Made by a program: the position numbers and the translations under genes. The notes below the pieces were generated by a model. It did no database searches and was not told the DNA's origin. It saw only the letters and a program-made list of their open reading frames with translations. A stretch of 33,208 nt of DNA, from positions 1 to 33,208 of the forward strand of contig MNWS01000016.1 in the NCBI GenBank assembly GCA_001872685.1, given 5' to 3'. The DNA comes from Fidelibacterota bacterium CG1_02_48_14. Its GTDB lineage: Bacteria > Fidelibacterota > UBA8477. This document shows, piece by piece, positions 1 through 6,795 of this stretch (the first letter of the stretch is position 1; the number at the start of each line of letters is the position of its first letter).

Positions 1-9
1 AATGAATAA

Positions 10-29
10 CCCCGGGGCAAGCCCCGAGG
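10..29. repeat. Left palindrome of the transposase unit
   Basis: CCCCGGGGCAAGCCCCGAGG contains a perfect CGGGGC/GCCCCG stem around an AA loop. It is almost identical to the copy at 550-569, with paired base changes that keep the stem (GGGGC/GCCCC here, GAGGC/GCCTC there). It probably serves as a transposase recognition hairpin. Confidence 0.75.
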
Positions 30-37
30 TATCTCTC

Positions 38-478
38 CTAAAACAGGTGAAGCTGCTCATCATAAATTTTGACATACTTCTTTCCTTGACTCTCAACATA
101 CCGTTTGATCACCTCTTCATTCCCATATTGACCTACCGTATTCGCGTAATAACCACTCGTCCAAAAATTACCGCCCCAAAGCTCATGCTTGATCTCTGCG
201 TGTCTTGACAATATCAGACGGCCTAATATACTCTTTATCGTTCGCACTATCTTTTCAACCGAGAACACCGGTATACTCTGAACCAAAAAGTGTACATGGT
301 CTTCGTCTGTTCCAATTTCAATGAAATTTATCTCATATCGGTCACTTATTTCAAGACAGGTCTCCCGGATTGTTTGGCCAACCGGCGCACTGATCACCTT
401 GCGACGATACTTTACCGGGAATACTAGATGATACAGTAAAAGTGTTTTGTTGTGCCGTTTATGGACATGCTCACTCAT
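38..478 (-). CDS. tnpA: IS200/IS605 family Y1 transposase (TnpA/RAYT-like)
   Basis: A 146-residue HUH single-strand transposase that would cut and rejoin DNA at hairpin ends through one tyrosine. The HUH motif is visible as HVHFLV around residue 61. The C-terminal helix carries RYVESQ, matching the catalytic Y-x3-Q pattern of TnpA proteins. Length is typical for the family (130-160). The ATG at 478 is the natural start, as the following residues match the usual basic N-terminus. The stop lies within 10 nt of the left hairpin, as is common in these compact elements. No accessory tnpB gene is present. The frame is intact and all key residues are present, so it may be active. It could be classed either as an IS200 transposase or as a domesticated REP-associated transposase (RAYT); the flanking palindromes allow both. 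Confidence 0.92.
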   Translation of the reverse strand: MSEHVHKRHNKTLLLYHLVFPVKYRRKVISAPVGQTIRETCLEISDRYEINFIEIGTDEDHVHFLVQSIPVFSVEKIVRTIKSILGRLILSRHAEIKHELWGGNFWTSGYYANTVGQYGNEEVIKRYVESQGKKYVKIYDEQLHLF

Positions 479-516
479 CTCTAAACTTATCCACTAGCCG
501 GTTAACTACAACCTTC

Positions 517-536
517 TTGAAAACCCAGGTTTTCAA
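517..536. repeat. Perfect palindrome upstream of the transposase start
   Basis: TTGAAAACC-CA-GGTTTTCAA has 9-bp perfect arms and a 2-nt loop, about 40 nt upstream of the transposase ATG. It is a candidate for the second terminal hairpin of the element, or for an operator of the transposase gene. Confidence 0.6.
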
Positions 537-549
537 ACTTTCCTATTTA

Positions 550-590
550 CCCCGAGGCAAGCCTCGAGGAATTCTCTCGATTAAACAAGC
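550..590. repeat. Right copy of the palindrome plus relic of a tnpA 3' end
   Basis: The hairpin CCCCGAGGCAAGCCTCGAGG is followed by sequence that still aligns with the last codons of the transposase gene at 30-58 (shared CTCTC, AAACA and GAAG blocks). It therefore reads as the 3' end of a second, mostly lost copy, in the same orientation as the intact one. Confidence 0.55.
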
Positions 591-604
591 AGAAGACTAA
601 ATTG

Positions 605-648
605 TGAGTGCACTCATGCACTCGTCAATAACCCGCTTTTCCGGAAAA
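605..648. promoter_or_regulatory. Two perfect palindromes upstream of the DUF2200 gene
   Basis: TGAGTGCACTCA (605-616) is a 12-bp palindrome and forms part of a larger inverted repeat, GAGTGCA-CTCA-TGCACTC (606-623). A second 12-bp palindrome, TTTTCCGGAAAA (637-648), ends 7 nt before the ATG at 656. Both sit where operators would lie. No clear -10/-35 pair or Shine-Dalgarno site is visible. The regulator is unknown. Confidence 0.4.
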
Positions 649-655
649 TTTTGAA

Positions 656-1006
656 ATGACAAAACCGCGTATTTATACCATGAGCTTTGCGAGTGTCTAT
701 CCTCTCTATGTTGCCAAGGCAGAGAAAAAAGGACGAACAAAATCAGAGGTGGATGACATTATTCGGTGGCTGACCGGGTATAGTCACGATTCGTTTATAG
801 CGCAAGTGGACAACCAGACAGACATTGAGACCTTTTTTGCGGCAGCGCCACGACTCAATCCATCCCGGCGTTTGATTAAAGGGATGATATGTGGTGTCAG
901 GGTGGAAGAGATCGAAGAACCAACCATGCAGGAAATTCGCTATCTGGACAAGCTCATTGATGAGTTGGCTAAGGGGAAGGCAATGGAGAAAATTTTACGG
1001 ACTTGA
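656..1006 (+). CDS. DUF2200 family protein
   Basis: A 116-residue soluble protein that I recognise as DUF2200 from its N-terminal pattern ([12 protein letters not shown] followed by [11 protein letters not shown]) and the IRWLTGY motif. The family is widespread in bacteria but has no established function, and no enzymatic motif is obvious. Length matches the family (about 110-120). The ATG at 656 fits the conserved N-terminus; there is no good Shine-Dalgarno site, only AT-rich sequence and a palindrome. The gene stands alone between a mobile element and a convergent EVE gene, an accessory-island position. The last four codons and the stop fall inside a dispersed repeat also found at 30 kb, so the C-terminal tail may have been rewritten by that repeat. 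Confidence 0.85.
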   Translation: MTKPRIYTMSFASVYPLYVAKAEKKGRTKSEVDDIIRWLTGYSHDSFIAQVDNQTDIETFFAAAPRLNPSRRLIKGMICGVRVEEIEEPTMQEIRYLDKLIDELAKGKAMEKILRT

Positions 1007-1108
1007 TTTTTTGGTTTTTTTTACCGTTTTCGGGTACTGACGGATCAAGAAAATAGACACAAGAGTGAGGGGTTGCCTGTCCGGCTCAGACGGAGAGCTC
1101 GTGGCAAC
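992..1108 (+). repeat. Dispersed intergenic repeat, copy 1
   Basis: Block A (992-1053) carries ACTTGATTTTTTGGTT, an AT-rich spacer, then TACTGACGGATCAAG. Block B (1072-1108) is a hairpin with GTTGCC/GGCAAC outer arms, TCCG/CGGA inner arms and the string TGTCCGGCTCAGACG. Both blocks recur, inverted and in the opposite order, at 29955-30235. Block A here has decayed arms compared with that copy. Confidence 0.7.
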
Positions 1109-1174
1109 GGAATAGCCCATCCGTAGTGGATTCCAAAAAAAATTGGTTTTCGCATTAGCCCAATCCGGTAGTCG

Positions 1175-1206
1175 GAAACCAGGTTGGCTGCGCGAAACCT
1201 GGTTTC
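1175..1206. repeat. Inverted repeat between convergent genes
   Basis: GAAACCAGG (1175-1183) and CCTGGTTTC (1198-1206) form a perfect 9-bp stem with a 14-nt loop, directly after the EVE gene's stop. No T-run follows on either strand, so it is not a standard intrinsic terminator, though it may protect the 3' end or be another repeat relic. Confidence 0.5.
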
Positions 1207-1212
1207 AGCGCA

Positions 1213-1674
1213 TCACTGAATAAGCGCAAGTAGAATCTCCGCTTCTGTCCGGGTCACGGGCTGGATTGATAAACGCTGGCCCTTTTGTAGTAACCGCATA
1301 TTCGACAATTCGGGAATTCTGCGTAATTGATTCAGCGTGAGTGGTTCATCAAACTTCCGAATAAAGGTGACATCTACCATGAACCAACGGGGATTTTGTG
1401 GATTTGATTTGGGATCAAAGTGATCGTTTTCCGGGTCGTATTGGGTATGATCCGGGTAGGCTTCCCGGGTGATTTCCGCCAATCCTGCAATAGCCATAGG
1501 TTCCACCCGACTGTGGTAGATGAAAACGAGATCTCCTATTTTCACATCATCCCTAAGGAAATTCCGGGCTTGATAATTACGAACACCATCCCAATGGTCG
1601 GTTCGCTTTTTCGCTAAGTCGTCGATGGAATAACACGCCGGCTCTGTTTTAAACAGCCAATATTGCGGGGACAT
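1213..1674 (-). CDS. EVE domain-containing protein
   Basis: A compact single-domain protein of about 153 residues with the EVE hallmarks: YWLFKTEP at the N-terminus, then the WDGVRNYQARNFLR stretch and GDLVFIYHS. EVE domains belong to the PUA-like fold and bind modified bases in DNA or RNA; THYN1 is the eukaryotic relative. The exact ligand here cannot be read from sequence. The ORF track starts at a GTG (1683), but the ATG at 1674 has AGGTG about 6 nt upstream and places YWLF in the usual position, so I prefer it. It is the last gene of the probable minus-strand operon, 41 nt after the BFN gene. Free-standing EVE proteins of this length are common and the frame is intact. Confidence 0.9.
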   Translation of the reverse strand: MSPQYWLFKTEPACYSIDDLAKKRTDHWDGVRNYQARNFLRDDVKIGDLVFIYHSRVEPMAIAGLAEITREAYPDHTQYDPENDHFDPKSNPQNPRWFMVDVTFIRKFDEPLTLNQLRRIPELSNMRLLQKGQRLSIQPVTRTEAEILLALIQ

Positions 1675-1724
1675 TTTCTTCACCTGGGTTTTGATTTATG
1701 GGAAGTCAGTTGATATTTATCGAG

Positions 1725-2309
1725 TTAGTTGTGGGATAACTCACGCAGCTCATCGCGAATCATCGCTGCCATTTCATAATCCTCGACCTGGATAGCCGAG
1801 GCTAGTTTCTGTTCCAGGTCATACCGCTTCTTGGCGACGATTGCAAGTTTATCCATCCGGGATATGAGCTCCAAATCCGACTCCCCCGTCCCGGTGGTGC
1901 CTTTGGGCGCGATGGTGACACCGGCCTCATCCATGATCCATTCTTCTACGAAAATGGGCGCTTTGGTCCGGATCGCGATGGCGATGGCATCGCTGGGGCG
2001 CGCATCAATTTCCTCTAATCCGCCGACCTTTCGGACCATTAGTTTCGCGTAAAATGTCCCCTCTTTCAGATCCGAAATGACGATGGAATCCAAGCCGAAG
2101 GCCAGTTCCTCAATCACTTTGGAAAGCAAATCATGGGTCATGGGGCGCGGTAAATCAATCCCCTCCATAGCCAGAGCAATAGCCTGAGCTTCGAACTGCC
2201 CCACCATCACCGGTAATTGGCGCGTGGCGTGTTCACCCGCTTGTAACAGAAGGGTGTACCCATTACTGGGTGCGTAAAAAATGATGCTTTTTATGAAGAT
2301 TTCGATCAT
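1725..2309 (-). CDS. Bifunctional nuclease (BFN/DUF151) domain protein with C-terminal UVR motif
   Basis: A 194-residue protein in two parts. Residues 1-135 are a BFN/DUF151 domain, recognisable by LPVMVGQFEAQAIALAMEG, the MTHDLL segment and the ARPSDAIAIAIRTKAPIFV segment. Residues about 155-192 are a UvrB/UvrC-type helix-turn-helix (YDLEQKLASAIQVEDYEMAA). BFN proteins have been described as nucleases in some systems, but the bacterial DUF151 activity is poorly settled; the UVR motif normally mediates contacts with UvrABC-type or ATPase partners. This fusion is a standard architecture in Bacteroidota and relatives. The gene lies 59 nt after the isomerase gene and 41 nt before the EVE gene, so it is probably cotranscribed with them. 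Confidence 0.9.
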   Translation of the reverse strand: MIEIFIKSIIFYAPSNGYTLLLQAGEHATRQLPVMVGQFEAQAIALAMEGIDLPRPMTHDLLSKVIEELAFGLDSIVISDLKEGTFYAKLMVRKVGGLEEIDARPSDAIAIAIRTKAPIFVEEWIMDEAGVTIAPKGTTGTGESDLELISRMDKLAIVAKKRYDLEQKLASAIQVEDYEMAAMIRDELRELSHN

Positions 2310-2368
2310 TGATTCACCGACATGAAATTATCTGAAAGGCCAGGCAGTGTCAAGACTCCATCCGGGAA

Positions 2369-3427
2369 TCAGACCGTTGCCAGATACGCTTTCAATTCGT
2401 CAATAGCTGTGACCGGAGTTGGGTCTTCCTGATTCAACAAAGCCAGATAGAAACTCGTGAAATCGCCCAGTTGGACCAGTGACAGCATCCTTGAAACAAC
2501 ATTCGAACCATGAGACTGGAGATAGTAAATGCCGCCACTCAGACGAGAGATCATGCGACCGGTTTTATCCATGCGCACGGAGACGCGCTCATCATCGTCC
2601 TCATCCTGCAGATGAACCACCACAATTTTATTGAGCAAATCCGGCATTTGACGCCAGCCCACAATTTCGTTGTGGTTCATTTCAGGGTAGACATTATGGT
2701 AGGCCAACATCTTCGCATTTTCGCTGATCTGGCCTTTCCAGCGAATTCCCACGGGAGCCAGGACGCCGGGACCCGTATAAATGATTGGGAGTTTGTTTTC
2801 CAGCGCTCGCGCCAATTCAAACGCCCTGCCCCCTACTTCACAGGGTAGTAAGGGATGTATGTTGAATTCAGTTTCCTGAACAATGCTGCGAATCCATTTA
2901 TCCATGGGCAAGTTCATGAGTCCTAACTTCCAGAACGCGGTAATTTGAGCCATGAACAGGTAACCAAATGCTGCCCGCGGTGGGAGTCCGCCGGGAACGA
3001 TAATGGTGTCAACACCTGCGGATTGAGCGACTTCACTGAGTTTGCCACCACTGGTAATCGCGATAAAAGCGGCCTTCCGGGCAATCGCCTGATTCAGTGC
3101 GGACAGTGTTTCCTCGGTATTGCCTGAATAAGAAACCGCCACCACCAGGGTGTTTTGATCAACCCAGGAGGGAGTCTGATAATTGCGAAAGATGAAAAAT
3201 GGAACTTTGCCGAAATCATGTGCCAGACCAACACTCATCTCGCCACCAATCGCCGACCCGCCCATCCCCAAAATGACAACCTGATTGATGCTTTTGGTCG
3301 GTGTTATAAAGGTGTGTTTATCAACCAGATCATATGCTGTTTGCAGATGTTGCGGAAAATTTTTAAGATGATCCAGCATGTTCTGACGATCCAGAGTCGA
3401 TACAAGATGTTGCAGGTGGTTTACCAT
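2369..3427 (-). CDS. Bifunctional phosphoglucose/phosphomannose isomerase
   Basis: A 352-residue SIS-domain enzyme expected to interconvert fructose 6-phosphate with glucose 6-phosphate and mannose 6-phosphate in the cytoplasm. The phosphate-binding GMGGSAIGGE motif is at residues 54-63 and the SYSGNTEE motif at 99-106. The C-terminal half resembles the bact-PGI_C domain, including the MNHNEIVGW segment that supplies catalytic residues. Length (about 350) matches the archaeal/bacterial bifunctional PGI/PMI group rather than classic Pgi (about 550). A good Shine-Dalgarno site (GAGGAG) precedes the ATG. It sits 11 nt after the prenyl synthase gene and one gene after a phosphomannomutase, consistent with supplying mannose-6-P and glucose-6-P for nucleotide sugars. 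Confidence 0.92.
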   Translation of the reverse strand: MVNHLQHLVSTLDRQNMLDHLKNFPQHLQTAYDLVDKHTFITPTKSINQVVILGMGGSAIGGEMSVGLAHDFGKVPFFIFRNYQTPSWVDQNTLVVAVSYSGNTEETLSALNQAIARKAAFIAITSGGKLSEVAQSAGVDTIIVPGGLPPRAAFGYLFMAQITAFWKLGLMNLPMDKWIRSIVQETEFNIHPLLPCEVGGRAFELARALENKLPIIYTGPGVLAPVGIRWKGQISENAKMLAYHNVYPEMNHNEIVGWRQMPDLLNKIVVVHLQDEDDDERVSVRMDKTGRMISRLSGGIYYLQSHGSNVVSRMLSLVQLGDFTSFYLALLNQEDPTPVTAIDELKAYLATV

Positions 3428-3438
3428 TCAGACGCTCC

Positions 3439-4428
3439 TCACGATTTTCGATGAAGAATTAAGGTTAATAAGGCTTTCAGTGATTCCGGATTTTGAAATC
3501 CACTCAAATTTATCCTCTCGTTAGCCGTATCCAGCCATTGCTGGATTCGATGACTGGCACGATCAATCGTTCCGGTAGAATTCATCCACTCGCGAACCAA
3601 GGCAACGCGGGCTTCATCAGACAAATCCTGATTCGCTTTTACAGAAGCCCATTCCTCGCTTGCTGATGCCGGCAAATGGTACCACAAGTCGATCCAGAGC
3701 CAGGTTTTTTTCTCATTGAGAATGTCACTGCCCAGACTCTTTCCCATGGTGGCGCTGGAGGATGTCACCTCCAGAAGATCATCCTGCATCTGGAAGGCGC
3801 GACCGGTGAGAAGCGCGATCTCTCCCAAAGCAATTGACTGCTCTTCGGAACCACCACCGACCAAACCTCCCAAATAGGCCGAGAGATTCAATAGTGCCCC
3901 GGTTTTCGCATCAATCATTTTGTCGTAATCCGAAACTTCAATATGCTTCTGATTCTCGAACTGCATGTCCCAGGCCTGACCTTCACACACCGCAAACCCA
4001 TATTTGTTAAAGGCTTCAAACGCGCGTTTCAGGATATTTTCCGGAAGCTGCGTAAGTAGTCGGTAGGCATAAATCAGGAGAGCGTCGCCACCCAACAGCG
4101 CTCGGTTCAGATCAAAGGCTGAATGAACAGCCGGGCGTCCCCGGCGCATGGTGTCGTGGTCCATGATGTCATCGTGAACGAGTGTAAAAAGATGGAAAAC
4201 CTCAACTGCCGCGGCTGCATTCAGGGCATTACGCCACTCCCCGCCTACTGCCTCCGTCCCGGCAAAAACGAACGCCGGGCGCAATCGTTTGCCCTTGCTT
4301 TCCAATGCATAACGGATGGGTTCGTAGAGATAACCGGGTTCACGAGGAAACGGTGCCCGTTCCAGTTTGATCTTTAGGGCATCTTGCCATTCCAGCAGAC
4401 GCTCTTCAAAATGATCGGTTACTGACAT
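3439..4428 (-). CDS. Polyprenyl diphosphate synthase (short-chain, FPP/GGPP type)
   Basis: A 329-residue trans-prenyltransferase that condenses isopentenyl diphosphate with allylic diphosphates. Visible motifs: GKRLRP at 46-51, the first aspartate-rich motif HDDIMDHD with D86-D87-x2-D90, and the second motif QDDLLE with D216-D217. The last aspartate of the second DDxxD is replaced by glutamate. A phenylalanine five residues before D86 (F81) suggests a short product (C15-C20), from known chain-length rules; this is inference. Length is normal for the family. The gene lies between phosphomannomutase (70 nt) and the isomerase (11 nt) in the minus-strand operon. The product probably feeds quinone or undecaprenyl synthesis. 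Confidence 0.92.
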   Translation of the reverse strand: MSVTDHFEERLLEWQDALKIKLERAPFPREPGYLYEPIRYALESKGKRLRPAFVFAGTEAVGGEWRNALNAAAAVEVFHLFTLVHDDIMDHDTMRRGRPAVHSAFDLNRALLGGDALLIYAYRLLTQLPENILKRAFEAFNKYGFAVCEGQAWDMQFENQKHIEVSDYDKMIDAKTGALLNLSAYLGGLVGGGSEEQSIALGEIALLTGRAFQMQDDLLEVTSSSATMGKSLGSDILNEKKTWLWIDLWYHLPASASEEWASVKANQDLSDEARVALVREWMNSTGTIDRASHRIQQWLDTANERINLSGFQNPESLKALLTLILHRKS

Positions 4429-4498
4429 TCGCTTTCCCGGGAGTATGAGGTGGAAACCTGCATGTTATTTTGAAGAAGCCCTTTTGAGGAAAAATTAC

Positions 4499-5869
4499 TT
4501 AATGCTCTTCATCCAGGGAGATGTCACCAAATTCCTGAAGCTTTGAGATGACGATATTTTGAATTTCGTCCATACGCTCCTGAGTTCTGGCTTCAAAGCG
4601 GCAAACGATTACCGGTTGCGTATTGGATGCGCGTACCAATCCCCAGCCGTCGCCAAACCGGATGCGCACACCATCCACCGCCACGCAATCGTAATTTGCC
4701 CTGAAGAAATCATGCGCTTTGTCTGCTATGATGAATTTTTCTTCGTCCGTGGGACAACTGAGACGCATCTCCGGCGTTGAGAAATACTTCGGCAAGGTTG
4801 CCATCATTTCGGAGAGTGTTTCGGTTTTACGGCTGATCAGTTCCAGCATGCGAGCGCCGTTGTAAATGGCATCATCGAATCCAAAATATTTGTCAGCAAA
4901 GAACAGATGGCCGCTCATTTCACCACCAAACGGTGATTTCAACTCACGCATTTTATCCTTGATGAGTGAATGACCCGTCTTGTACATCACCGGCGTACCG
5001 CCATATTCGGTGATTTTTTCCTCCAACGCTTGAGAACATTTGACATCAAAAACGATGTGATCAGCTTTGGATTTAATGACATCTTGGGCGAATAAAATCA
5101 TCTGGTAATCGGCTAAAATGACCTCGCCGGTTTCATCAATCACACCCAGACGGTCGGCATCACCATCAAATGCGATTCCAACATCATAGCCGCCCTTGCG
5201 AATCTCCTTGCGCAAATCTTCCAGGTTTTTCATGACAGTGGGGTCGGGATGGTGATTTGGGAAGGTGCCATCAACCTCACAGAAAAGTTCGGTGACCTCG
5301 CAACCCAGTTTTTTGTAAATCTCCACCGCACACAACGCTCCGGCAGCATTCCCGCAGTCTACTGCGATCCGCATGGGACGCTTGAGTTGAATTTTTTCAA
5401 CGACATTCTGAATGTATTCCGGCATCAGATTGTATTCACTGGCGCTGCCATTTCCTGTCTCAAAATCATTGTTATCAATGAGTTCCCGCATGGCCTGAAT
5501 GTCCTCACCAAAAAAGGCGCGTTTTTCAAAGGTGAGTTTGAATCCGTTGAATTCCGGTGGGTTGTGACTGCCTGTAATCTGGCAAGCGCCGTCAACATCC
5601 ACTAAATGGTAAACGCTGAAATAATTTGCCGGCGTTGGTAAGATACCAATATCCACCACATGAATGCCGGTAGACAGAACACCAATGGAAAAGCTTTTTT
5701 TCAGTTCTGGTGTGGTGAGTCGGACATCGCCGGAAAGACTGATTTTCTTCCCGCCACGGCGTTTGACAATGGTTCCAAATGCCTGACCAAGTTTTACCAC
5801 AACATCCGGGGGGAAATCTTCGGCAACCTTGCCGCGAATATCGTATTGACGAAAAATGTAGGGGTTCAT
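4499..5869 (-). CDS. Phosphomannomutase/phosphoglucomutase
   Basis: A 456-residue alpha-D-phosphohexomutase (ManB/AlgC-like) moving phosphate between C6 and C1 of mannose or glucose. The phosphoserine loop TGSHNPPEFNG has S101 as the phosphorylated residue. The metal-binding loop DGDADR supplies D235, D237 and D239. The sugar-specificity GEMSGH segment is present, and the C-terminal phosphate clamp reads VRASNTQP. The GEMSGH form and length fit PMM/PGM rather than GlmM. It starts 2 nt after the murQ stop, so the two are translationally linked. Together with the isomerase two genes downstream and a nucleotidyltransferase elsewhere in the window, it provides sugar 1-phosphates for envelope polysaccharides. 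The symbol is left open because manB/algC/pgm cannot be separated by sequence alone. Confidence 0.93.
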   Translation of the reverse strand: MNPYIFRQYDIRGKVAEDFPPDVVVKLGQAFGTIVKRRGGKKISLSGDVRLTTPELKKSFSIGVLSTGIHVVDIGILPTPANYFSVYHLVDVDGACQITGSHNPPEFNGFKLTFEKRAFFGEDIQAMRELIDNNDFETGNGSASEYNLMPEYIQNVVEKIQLKRPMRIAVDCGNAAGALCAVEIYKKLGCEVTELFCEVDGTFPNHHPDPTVMKNLEDLRKEIRKGGYDVGIAFDGDADRLGVIDETGEVILADYQMILFAQDVIKSKADHIVFDVKCSQALEEKITEYGGTPVMYKTGHSLIKDKMRELKSPFGGEMSGHLFFADKYFGFDDAIYNGARMLELISRKTETLSEMMATLPKYFSTPEMRLSCPTDEEKFIIADKAHDFFRANYDCVAVDGVRIRFGDGWGLVRASNTQPVIVCRFEARTQERMDEIQNIVISKLQEFGDISLDEEH

Positions 5870-5871
5870 TT

Positions 5872-6795
5872 TTATTGTTTCTCCAATTCTGAAATTGCTT
5901 TGCGCACATTACCTCCAAAACGATCCAAATACGCGTGTGCCTGCTCGGGAGACACGCCACCTTTTTTCATGACCAACGCAACTTTCACAAACTTGTTCGC
6001 CTGGTCGAGTAACTCGCTGGCTTCATCATAGGGACATTCGGTAATTGATGCAATAATTCGTCGAGCACGATCGGTCAATTTATAATTTGTGGCTTTTAAA
6101 TCCACCATCAAATTCTCATAAACCTTTCCCATTTTGATCATGGCCGCTGTTGTGATCATGTTCAGGACAAGTTTGGTTGCGGTGCCGGCTTTCATCCGCG
6201 TACTGCCGGTGACAACCTCCGGACCAACTTGCGGAGCGATGATGATGTCAGCATCTACGGATATATCGGCCGGATTGACACAGGTAAAGAAAATCGTTTT
6301 CGCGCCCATTAATCTAGCTTCGGTGAGCGCACCCAGGACATAGGGTGTGACGCCACTCGTGGCAATACCCATCACCACATCTTCCGGGATGACGCCGATC
6401 TCCTGCATCAATGCTGCGCCATTTTCGGGAAAATCTTCCGCGCCTTCAATGGCTGAGCGCAGGGCTTTGTCACCACCGGCGATGAATCCCTGAACCAACT
6501 CGGGTGAGGCATTATAGGTTGGTGGAATTTCTGAGGCGTCCAGTATACCCAATCGGCCACTGGTACCTGCCCCCACATAAATCAGACGGCCGCCATTCTG
6601 GAAAGCGTCAATCACCAATTGCGTGGCTTGCTCAATATGCTGAATTTCTCCGGCGATAATGCCCGGAATTTTCTGATCCTCAGCATTAATTATTTCGAGA
6701 ATTTCAACGATTGGTTTTGCATCAATGTCGCGGCTGGCCAGGTTGCGTTGCTCGGTTAACAAATTACCGTGTACAATTTTTCGAGTTTCCATCAT
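5872..6795 (-). CDS. murQ: N-acetylmuramic acid 6-phosphate etherase
   Basis: A 307-residue SIS-domain lyase that removes the lactyl ether from MurNAc-6-phosphate, giving GlcNAc-6-phosphate and lactate during peptidoglycan recycling. The N-terminal LLTEQRN signature, the GAGTSGRLG phosphate loop and DASEIPPTY with the expected catalytic glutamate E89 are visible; a second conserved glutamate falls near E120 (AIEGAED). Length matches E. coli MurQ (298). Two ATGs open the frame (MM), and the first overlaps the upstream gene's stop as ATGA, which supports translational coupling. No anhMurNAc kinase (AnmK) or MurNAc PTS is visible in the window. The small protein upstream is the only coupled partner. 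Confidence 0.95.
   Translation of the reverse strand: MMETRKIVHGNLLTEQRNLASRDIDAKPIVEILEIINAEDQKIPGIIAGEIQHIEQATQLVIDAFQNGGRLIYVGAGTSGRLGILDASEIPPTYNASPELVQGFIAGGDKALRSAIEGAEDFPENGAALMQEIGVIPEDVVMGIATSGVTPYVLGALTEARLMGAKTIFFTCVNPADISVDADIIIAPQVGPEVVTGSTRMKAGTATKLVLNMITTAAMIKMGKVYENLMVDLKATNYKLTDRARRIIASITECPYDEASELLDQANKFVKVALVMKKGGVSPEQAHAYLDRFGGNVRKAISELEKQ

Larger units (their letters stand above)
10..590 (-). mobile_element. IS200/IS605-like (RAYT-like) element with palindromic flanks
   Basis: A single-gene transposon unit: a Y1 transposase gene on the minus strand with short palindromes on both sides. At 10-29 lies a GC-rich hairpin (core CGGGGC-AA-GCCCCG). At 550-569 lies a near-identical one in the same orientation (core CGAGGC-AA-GCCTCG). 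A third perfect palindrome with 9-bp arms (517-536) sits just upstream of the transposase start. There is no target duplication of the DDE-element kind, as expected for HUH transposition. The precise ends are uncertain: the element may stop at the 517-536 palindrome, leaving 550-590 as a separate remnant. Confidence 0.7.
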
